Assembly (NCBI GenBank): GCA_009712615.1
Contig: WASR01000017.1
Span: forward strand, 19,497-32,156
From: Methanobacterium sp.
Lineage (GTDB): Archaea; Methanobacteriota; Methanobacteria; Methanobacteriales; Methanobacteriaceae
DNA length: 12,660 nt
Reading direction: 5' to 3'
Shown here: positions 7,191-12,660 of the stretch, one piece after another
Numbering within the stretch: position 1 is the first letter of the stretch
Layout of the letters: every line of letters starts with the position of its first letter
The notes under the pieces: generated by a model
Seen by the model: only the letters and a program-made list of their open reading frames with translations
Database searches by the model: none
What the model was told of the DNA's origin: nothing
Program-made: the position numbers and the translations under genes

Positions 7191-10100
7191 TTACAAGGTT
7201 TTAATGGCTATTTGGAGTTCATAATCTTCAATTTTCCATTCTTTCTTATAATCTCCTTCTGCCTGTTCAAATATGAAATTTTCAGCCCTTACTTCATTGG
7301 AAATAAATTCCATGAAACTTGTTATGAGTCCTTTGAATTCATCATCACATTCGACATAAACATCTATGTTGGCTTCTACATCAAGATCCAGGTCTTTTCT
7401 CATGTCCTGAACTCTTCTTATAAGTTCCCTTGACATTGCTTCAGAGAGTATTTCTGGTGTTAATTCAGTATTTACAAAAACGTTACCGCCTTCAAAATCA
7501 GAACTGGCAATGTTATCAGGGAGTTCTGTTTCGAAAACAATGTCCTCTTCAGATAGTTCTACAGTTTTATCATCTAGTTCTACCTTGTAAACACCATCTG
7601 TTCCCAATATCTTCAGTATTTCTGATCCATCGGCACTGGCTAATTTGACAGCTACTTTTGGAACATCCTGCCTGAGTTTGGGACCCAATGTTTTCATGTT
7701 AGGACTGGCATTAATGGATAAATTTTCGAACTTATTTGACGAAACAACATCTTTAGTGTTGGCCTGCTCCATTATTACCCCTTTAAGAGATTGTGCAGCA
7801 GATAAAACCTTTTTATCCTCGGATACTATCACTATTTCCTTAACTGGCCATCTTAATTTGTAACGTGCAGCATCACGAGCCCTTGCACAGGCTTCAATTA
7901 TTTCACGAACAACTTCCATGTTAGATTCAAGTTCAACATCAATCAATTCTTCGTTGTATCCCCAATCTTCCATGTGAATGCTCTCCGGAGCATCCATTTC
8001 AACACTTCTCACCAGATTTTGGTAGATGTCCTCTGTTATGTGGGGTACAATCGGGGACATTGTTACTATTAAAAGTCTCAATGCATAATAAAGTGAATAA
8101 TATGCTCCAAGTTTATCTGGATCATCCTTTTCTATCCATGTACGGCCCCTGATTAACCTGATATACCATCTGCTTAGATCTTCTAGTATGAAATGATTTA
8201 TTGCCCTGGTGGCTTTGTGGAAATGTAGGGAATCTAGGGATTCAGTAACTTCCTTTGCTAGGGAATTGGCTCTGGATGTTATCCAGAGATCTTCATCCCT
8301 CAATTTAACATTTTCAGGAGTATATGCAGTTGGATCGAAGTTGTCTATGGACATGTAAGTGGTTGAGAAGACATAAACATTCCAAAGGATGTTGAACATT
8401 TTGTTGACGTTTTTTAGTTCATCCCAAACAAATTTAAGATCTTCCCATGGTTTGTTTCCCCATAGAAGGTAGAACCTCAGAACATCAGCACCGTAGAGTT
8501 CAATTACTTCTTCGGGCTCAACAACATTTCCAAGTGACTTACTCATTTTCTTACCTTCTTCATCGAGGGTAAATCCATGCATAAGAACTTTTTTATAGGG
8601 GGTGCTGTCGTTGGTAATTACTCCACAACCCAGTTGTGAGTAGAACCATCCTCTTGTCTGGTCATGTCCCTCTGTTATGAAATCGTATGGATACCACTCA
8701 TCGAAGAGTTTTGTTTCTTCAGGATAATGTAAAGCAGCCCAACCAGCTACTCCTGAGTCTATCCACACATCCAGTACATCTGGAGTTCTTTTCATTTTGC
8801 CGCCACATTCACAGCCTATTCTGATCTCGTCTACATGGGGTCGGTGAATGAAATCGCCATCGAGTTTTCCTTCAACTAACCTTTCTTTCAACTCTGAAAT
8901 CGAACCCACTACTGTGATCTCTCCACAATCTTCACATTCCCAGATTGGTATTGGTATTCCCCAGTATCGCTGTCTTGAAATGGTCCAGTCCCGGGCATTT
9001 TCTACCCAGTTTTTGAATCGATTTTCTCCCGCCCATGAAGGAACCCATTCAACTTTATCCAGTTCTGATAACATTTTATCCTTTATATCAGTAATTTTTA
9101 GGAACCATTGTTTGGTTGCGAGGTAGATGATTGGGGTTTTACATCTCCAGCAGAATCCATATCTGTGGTTAATGGTTGTTGCTTTAAGTAGAAGGTTATG
9201 GCTTTCTAAATCAGCAATGATCTCTGGATCAGCATCTTTAACAAATTCGCCCTGATATTTGCCTGCCTCCTCCATGAAAAGTCCTGCCTCATCAACTGGG
9301 CAGAAAATTGGCATTCCATATTTTTTACCAATTTCAAAATCGTCAGGTCCGTGACCTGGTGCTGTGTGAACACAGCCAGTTCCTTCTGTTAATGTAACAT
9401 GATCTCCCGGAACAATGACGTGGTTAAAATCTTTCTGTACAGGTATTTCATCAACTAAAGGATGTTTGTAGCTTAAACCTTCAAGTTCTGAGCCTTTAAC
9501 TACCCTGAGTATTTCATACGGTGCAGCATCATCACAACCACAATCACAATCATTTTCAGAGTTATTGAAAACAGATTCTACCAAAGCTTCTGCCATTATA
9601 TAAACTTCAGAACCTACTTTAACATATGCATAATCAAAGTCAGGATGTACACTGACTGCCATGTTGGCTGGAAGAGTCCATGGAGTGGTTGTCCAGACAA
9701 GAATGTATGTCGTGTAATCTGAACTTTCTTGTGTCATTAATGGAAACTTAACATAGATGGATGGGTCTTCTTTATCTTCATAATCAATTTCTGCCATTGC
9801 TAATGCTGTTTCACATCGGGGGCACCATGTTATGACTCGCTTGTCTTTGATAAGCAGATCCTTTTCATACGCCTTCTTGAGAGTCCACCAGCTTGATTCC
9901 ATATATTTAGTGTCAAATGTGACGTAAGGATTATCCCAATCCATCCAAACACCGAGCATTTCAAACTGTTTGGTCATCAGACCTTTATTTTCAATTGCAA
10001 ATTCCTTACATTTATTAACAAAATTTTCAATTCCAATGGTTTCTTCGATTTCTTTTTTACTCTTTAATCCAAGAATTCCCTCGACTTTATGTTCAATTGG

Positions 10101-10373
10101 AAGGCCATGGGTATCCCAACCAGCTTGTCTCCTTATATTAAATCCTTCCATGCTTTTATAACGGAGGTAGGTGTCTTTGATAATTTTATTCCATGCAGTT
10201 CCAAGGTGTATTTTTCCACTACAGTATGGTGGTCCATCAAGAAAAGAGTACTTGGGTTTATTTTCCCTCATTTTCTTGGTTCTTTCATAAATGTTTCTTT
10301 GATCCCAGAACTTCTGCACATGTTCTTCGATAATTTTTGGTTCGTATGAGCGTTTAGCCTCTTCAATAGGCAT
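7191..10373 (-). CDS. ileS: Isoleucyl-tRNA synthetase, archaeal/eukaryal type
   Basis: This cytoplasmic class I synthetase (1060 residues) charges tRNA-Ile and edits misactivated valine. The HIGH-type motif is HLGT (residues 56-59) within [18 protein letters not shown], and KMSKS is at 609-613. The CP1 editing domain is intact, with [11 protein letters not shown] (about 227-237) and [16 protein letters not shown] (about 331-346). Paired cysteines typical of zinc sites occur at CPRC (184-187), CWRC (408-411), CEDC (480-483) and CEC (521-523). The C-terminal half carries the anticodon-binding helical domain and the extra C-terminal module of long archaeal enzymes. A short CDCGC insertion (276-280) in the editing domain is unusual. 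The start is well supported: minus-strand GGGGAG (complement 10381-10386) lies 7 nt upstream of the ATG. The nearest upstream gene, the SAM synthetase, is 278 nt away, and a TATA box in that gap indicates a separate promoter. Confidence 0.97.
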   Translation of the reverse strand: MPIEEAKRSYEPKIIEEHVQKFWDQRNIYERTKKMRENKPKYSFLDGPPYCSGKIHLGTAWNKIIKDTYLRYKSMEGFNIRRQAGWDTHGLPIEHKVEGILGLKSKKEIEETIGIENFVNKCKEFAIENKGLMTKQFEMLGVWMDWDNPYVTFDTKYMESSWWTLKKAYEKDLLIKDKRVITWCPRCETALAMAEIDYEDKEDPSIYVKFPLMTQESSDYTTYILVWTTTPWTLPANMAVSVHPDFDYAYVKVGSEVYIMAEALVESVFNNSENDCDCGCDDAAPYEILRVVKGSELEGLSYKHPLVDEIPVQKDFNHVIVPGDHVTLTEGTGCVHTAPGHGPDDFEIGKKYGMPIFCPVDEAGLFMEEAGKYQGEFVKDADPEIIADLESHNLLLKATTINHRYGFCWRCKTPIIYLATKQWFLKITDIKDKMLSELDKVEWVPSWAGENRFKNWVENARDWTISRQRYWGIPIPIWECEDCGEITVVGSISELKERLVEGKLDGDFIHRPHVDEIRIGCECGGKMKRTPDVLDVWIDSGVAGWAALHYPEETKLFDEWYPYDFITEGHDQTRGWFYSQLGCGVITNDSTPYKKVLMHGFTLDEEGKKMSKSLGNVVEPEEVIELYGADVLRFYLLWGNKPWEDLKFVWDELKNVNKMFNILWNVYVFSTTYMSIDNFDPTAYTPENVKLRDEDLWITSRANSLAKEVTESLDSLHFHKATRAINHFILEDLSRWYIRLIRGRTWIEKDDPDKLGAYYSLYYALRLLIVTMSPIVPHITEDIYQNLVRSVEMDAPESIHMEDWGYNEELIDVELESNMEVVREIIEACARARDAARYKLRWPVKEIVIVSEDKKVLSAAQSLKGVIMEQANTKDVVSSNKFENLSINASPNMKTLGPKLRQDVPKVAVKLASADGSEILKILGTDGVYKVELDDKTVELSEEDIVFETELPDNIASSDFEGGNVFVNTELTPEILSEAMSRELIRRVQDMRKDLDLDVEANIDVYVECDDEFKGLITSFMEFISNEVRAENFIFEQAEGDYKKEWKIEDYELQIAIKTL

Positions 10374-10651
10374 TTTAATTCTCCCCTTTATAATTTCAGT
10401 AATTAGGATTTACATCTAAGTTTGTGCATTGTAATATAAAATAGTTTTAATAATCAAACAATGCTAATTTTTTGGAGTGTTTGACAAAAAAATATTAGGT
10501 TTATAATAAATCCCTGCGAAGGATAAAAAAGCATAAAATGGTCCAAGCCCTTTAATCAGCATTAAACATGTTAAGAAAACAATAAATTATGATGGGCTAT
10601 GGAATAGATTTTAAGTGGTAAAACCTAAAATCATATCCTCAAAATAATGGC
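10374..10651. other. Spacer between SAM synthetase and ileS
   Basis: This 278-nt AT-rich spacer carries the ileS promoter at its left end. In its remainder I see minus-strand T tracts (complement of A7 at 10486-10492 and A6 at 10525-10530) and a TTTTAGGTTTTA-like stretch (minus strand, about 10619-10630) 25-30 nt beyond the SAM synthetase stop, any of which could end that transcript. No open frame longer than about 10 codons and no tRNA-like cloverleaf is visible. Confidence 0.5.
10433..10442 (-). promoter_or_regulatory. ileS promoter TATA box
   Basis: The minus strand reads ATTTTATATT, close to the methanogen TATA consensus, with A-rich sequence (TAAAACT) just upstream where the BRE lies. 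It predicts a start near 10410 and a leader of about 37 nt that contains the strong GGGGAG ribosome binding site. Confidence 0.5.
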
Positions 10652-11857
10652 TTAGAAGGTTCTTATTTTACCTTTAACCATCATTTCAGTGATTTTACCA
10701 ATATCTTCTAGCCAGTTATCCATCACTCCTTCAACATCTTTGTGTACAGATGAGATTGAGTATCCATCTTCAACAATAATCTGTGCACTTGCAGCTTTTG
10801 GATGGTCAATTGGCTTTCCTATTTGGCTTAAGATCATGATGTGTATCTGCTGAATGCCATCAATTTCACTGGTGATCTGATCAGCCATTTTGTTGGATAA
10901 TAAATTGTAAATTTTACCAACGTGGTTAATAGGATTCTTACCGGAAGTAGCTTCCATGGACATTGGCCTGTTTGGAGTTATGAGTCCGTTTGCACGGTTT
11001 CCTCGACCTACTGATCCATCGTCACCCATTTCTGCAGAGGTTCCTGTAACTGTTAGGTAGTAACCTTTTTCAGTATCGCAGTTATCATCGTCACCGGTGT
11101 TAATAAAGGTTTCAACTTCCCTTTCGGTTTTATTTTGTGCAAGATCAGTAATAATATCGTTTAACTCTTCTTTAACGTTTATGTAGGTGTCCCTTCCATC
11201 AACGTATTTGGAAACCATTGCAACTGCAGTTGTGAGAGTTATTTTATTGTTTTCACGCAGACCCATGACCTTTATATCTTCCCCAACTTGAGGATATTTC
11301 TTTTTAAAGTCTTTGGAGTTTAGAAGTTCCTCCACTTCCATCACAATTTTTTCTGTTTCAGAGAATGGAGCAAAACCAACGCCAAATGAAGTGTCGTTTG
11401 ATGAAGGCATTCCATCCCTGCCGAAAACATCTACAAGATCACCGGATCCATGTCCAATTTTACATTCCACAACTGCTGAACTTTCAACATCCAAATTTAT
11501 TATATTTTCCTTTAAATAGTTCTTAGCAGCCATAATTGCTATCCTATCGATACCAATCTTTTTTCCATCAAATTCTGAGACTCCTCGGCCTGTTAAAAGA
11601 ATGTCAATAGGTTTTATTATCTCTCCGCCACCGAAGTGAGGATCTGATTCTCCTGCTGTAATTTGTACCTCATCAGTGTTGTGGTGTAATATTCCCCCGA
11701 AATTTTCTAGGTAAGCATGGCAGAGTGCCCTGCTCACAGATTCAGCAATTCCATCACTTATACTGTCAGGATGACCTATACCTTTTCTTTCAACAATTTC
11801 TACTTCCTGTTCTTCAATTGGCTTTTGAATAAGCTCTTTTATAATAATATTCCTCAT
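10652..11857 (-). CDS. mat: S-adenosylmethionine synthetase (methionine adenosyltransferase), archaeal type
   Basis: This 401-residue enzyme makes S-adenosylmethionine from methionine and ATP, supplying methyl groups and, in a methanogen, precursors for cofactor and lipid modification. It belongs to the archaeal AdoMet synthetase family (PF01941), which is very divergent from bacterial MetK. Diagnostic stretches include [18 protein letters not shown] (about residues 22-39), [22 protein letters not shown] (about 58-79), [28 protein letters not shown] (about 135-162), [21 protein letters not shown] (about 271-291) and [20 protein letters not shown] (about 299-318). Length and ends match the family, and no key motif is missing. 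The start is firm: GGAGG (complement 11864-11868) is 6 nt before the ATG. It appears to be transcribed alone, from a promoter in the 385-nt divergent spacer that carries a perfect inverted repeat. Confidence 0.96.
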   Translation of the reverse strand: MRNIIIKELIQKPIEEQEVEIVERKGIGHPDSISDGIAESVSRALCHAYLENFGGILHHNTDEVQITAGESDPHFGGGEIIKPIDILLTGRGVSEFDGKKIGIDRIAIMAAKNYLKENIINLDVESSAVVECKIGHGSGDLVDVFGRDGMPSSNDTSFGVGFAPFSETEKIVMEVEELLNSKDFKKKYPQVGEDIKVMGLRENNKITLTTAVAMVSKYVDGRDTYINVKEELNDIITDLAQNKTEREVETFINTGDDDNCDTEKGYYLTVTGTSAEMGDDGSVGRGNRANGLITPNRPMSMEATSGKNPINHVGKIYNLLSNKMADQITSEIDGIQQIHIMILSQIGKPIDHPKAASAQIIVEDGYSISSVHKDVEGVMDNWLEDIGKITEMMVKGKIRTF

Positions 11858-11927
11858 AAACAGCCTCCATTATAATATTAACAGTTTTAAAATTATCCCC
11901 ATTGGATACGCTAATAACAACGTACAC

Positions 11928-11958
11928 TTTTATCGGGGGCATCGATAAAATAATAAAC
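11928..11958 (-). promoter_or_regulatory. SAM synthetase promoter region with a perfect 8-bp inverted repeat
   Basis: TTTTATCG (11928-11935) and CGATAAAA (11943-11950) are perfect inverted arms separated by 7 nt (GGGGCAT). On the minus strand a TATA-like TTTATTATTTTATC covers 11945-11958, so the repeat lies across the TATA edge and the region up to the predicted transcription start near 11920. That is a classic place for an archaeal repressor to block polymerase or TBP. No regulator binding this sequence is known to me. The same DNA could alternatively act on the + strand for the small frame at 11985. Confidence 0.35.
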
Positions 11959-11984
11959 ATTTCCATGAGGATGGTGTTTAATGT

Positions 11985-12086
11985 ATGCCATTTGAAGCAA
12001 CTGATATAAAAAATGATCCATCTAAAATAAACTCTGATGGTAGATACTATAACAGCAAATTAAGTACAACTACTGAAAACATGTGA
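11985..12086 (+). CDS. Possible small protein of 33 residues
   Basis: ATG 11985 opens a 33-codon frame ending in TGA at 12084-12086. The product begins MPFEATDIKNDPSK, is polar, rich in Asn, Ser, Thr and Lys, and has no membrane segment or recognised motif. GGTG (11973-11976) sits 8 nt upstream as a fair ribosome binding site, and an AT-rich GATAAAATAATAAA (about 11944-11957) could serve as a TATA box. An open frame of this length is not surprising by chance, so it is only a candidate. Confidence 0.2.
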   Translation: MPFEATDIKNDPSKINSDGRYYNSKLSTTTENM

Positions 12087-12167
12087 ACCTACCATTTTGA
12101 TTAAATAATTGAAGGAATAAGGCTAAATTTATAAAATATGGTCAACAAATTAACCATTAAAACAATT

Positions 12168-12208
12168 AGGATATTAATTAAGGATATCCCATAAAAATGT
12201 TATTTAAA
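12168..12208 (+). promoter_or_regulatory. Candidate DUF192 promoter with upstream AGGATAT repeats
   Basis: TTTAAAT (12202-12208) is a possible TATA box giving a start near 12230 and a very short leader. Just upstream, AGGATAT occurs twice in direct orientation (12168-12174 and 12181-12187, 13 bp apart), and the second copy is part of a perfect palindrome, GGATATCC (12182-12189). A further TATA-like TTTATAAA lies at 12128-12135. Confidence 0.25.
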
Positions 12209-12231
12209 TCCATAATTTAAACACTATTAAC

Positions 12232-12245
12232 GGGGCAGGAAATTG
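12232..12245 (+). promoter_or_regulatory. Ribosome binding site supporting a TTG start for the DUF192 gene
   Basis: GGGG (12232-12235) at 7 nt, with AGGA (12237-12240) nearer by, precedes TTG 12243. With the in-frame stop at 12228 this decides the non-ATG start. Confidence 0.5.
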
Positions 12246-12614
12246 AAAGAAATTTTATTGGTAAACCTAACTAAAGAAACTAAAATTGGAAAAGTGGAGT
12301 TAGCTGACAGTTTCTTTTCCAGATTTATGGGCTTAATGTTGAGAAAGAAAGTGGGCAATGGGATGCTCCTCAAACTTCCTCAAACCAGGAGCAGACATGG
12401 TTCTGCTATTCACATGTTTTTTATGCGTTTTCCATTAGACATTGTGTTCGCAGATTCTGATAGAAAAATAGTTGACATGGTGACAGTAGATCCTTGGAAA
12501 ACCTACACTCCCCGAGCTCCAGCAAGATACGTCATAGAACTTGAAAAGGGATCAATAAAAAAATTTAATTTGGAAATTGGAGATGATCTGGACTTCACAC
12601 TGGAATGTGTATAA
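12243..12614 (+). CDS. DUF192 family protein
   Basis: This 123-residue protein matches the DUF192 family (PF02643), a small conserved fold in archaea and bacteria without an established biochemical function. Family landmarks are [13 protein letters not shown] (about residues 24-36), the [17 protein letters not shown] core (about 57-73) and [20 protein letters not shown] (about 84-103). Many bacterial members carry a signal peptide; this one has none and starts directly with a beta-strand-like KEILLVNLT, so it is probably cytoplasmic. The start is TTG at 12243: an in-frame TAA at 12228-12230 excludes an earlier start, the next ATG would remove the conserved N-terminal region, and GGGG (12232-12235) lies 7 nt upstream. 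It is transcribed away from the SAM synthetase. No downstream partner is visible before the window ends. Confidence 0.85.
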   Translation: MKEILLVNLTKETKIGKVELADSFFSRFMGLMLRKKVGNGMLLKLPQTRSRHGSAIHMFFMRFPLDIVFADSDRKIVDMVTVDPWKTYTPRAPARYVIELEKGSIKKFNLEIGDDLDFTLECV

Positions 12615-12660
12615 AAAAAATTTACAACCAGAAAAAACAAAGTATAAACATCTAAATTTA

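Larger units (their letters stand above)
11858..12242. other. Divergent spacer between SAM synthetase and the DUF192 gene
   Basis: This 385-nt AT-rich region must hold promoters in both directions. From left to right it contains the strong ribosome binding site of the SAM synthetase, an 8-bp inverted repeat beside a TATA-like stretch (11928-11958), a possible 33-codon gene (11985-12086), a self-complementary TATA-like TTTATAAA (12128-12135), a pair of AGGATAT repeats (12168-12187) and TTTAAAT (12202-12208) ahead of the DUF192 gene. No tRNA, CRISPR repeat or insertion-sequence end is visible. Confidence 0.5.

Noticed and set aside
8848..9126. + strand frames opposite ileS (also at 7212, 7430, 7645, 9970 and 10089)
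   Set aside because: All lie within the intact synthetase gene on the other strand and have no domain signal of their own.
10495..10628. TTAGGTTT/AAACCTAA inverted pair
   Set aside because: The arms are 118 nt apart, AT-rich and without a flanking duplication, so there is no support for a mobile-element end.
12037..12095. ATGGTAG/CTACCAT inverted pair
   Set aside because: The 7-bp arms are separated by 45 nt in AT-rich DNA, with no T tract or TATA nearby; this is compatible with chance.
1..12660. CRISPR array, tRNA or rRNA genes, insertion sequences, prophage or defence cassette
   Set aside because: I found no regularly spaced repeats, no T-loop/acceptor cloverleaf in any spacer, no transposase or phage frame, and no recognised defence genes. 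Every large frame is a housekeeping or transport gene.

Overview
The window looks like ordinary chromosome from a methanogenic archaeon, most likely order Methanobacteriales. Four things point there: an archaeal-type S-adenosylmethionine synthetase (unlike bacterial MetK), a long archaeal/eukaryal-type isoleucyl-tRNA synthetase, a small PurL without a glutaminase domain, and AT-rich spacers with TATA-like boxes beside GGAGG/GTGAT-type ribosome binding sites. The order-level assignment is inference; no rRNA gene is present to confirm it.

Layout. Bases 1-233 hold the end of a hydrophobic reading frame that an in-frame TGA interrupts. Next on the + strand come a CadD-family cadmium/cation transporter (294-902) and a three-gene ABC-2 export cassette of one ATPase and two different NatB-like permeases (1013-4319). 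That block converges on a minus-strand run read from right to left: S-adenosylmethionine synthetase (11857-10652), isoleucyl-tRNA synthetase (10373-7191), PurL (7084-4931) and a small polyprenol/dolichol-kinase-family membrane protein (4926-4366). PurL and the kinase are 4 nt apart. At the right edge a DUF192 protein (12243-12614, TTG start) diverges from the synthetase across a 385-nt spacer.

How the genes work together. The ABC genes are spaced as one operon and should form one membrane exporter. CadD is a separate single-component transporter with its own promoter. The minus-strand genes are housekeeping: SAM supply, tRNA charging, purine synthesis and probably isoprenoid-alcohol phosphorylation. 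Apart from the purL-kinase pair, they look like neighbours with separate promoters.

I found no CRISPR array, rRNA, tRNA, insertion sequence, prophage or defence cassette, and no convincing undescribed multi-gene system. The points most worth a second look are regulatory or small: paired TGATCA palindromes around the cadD TATA box, a perfect 8-bp inverted repeat in the SAM synthetase promoter region, the TGA-broken membrane frame at the left edge, a possible 33-codon gene in the divergent spacer, and a Cys-x-Cys-x-Cys insertion in the IleRS editing domain.
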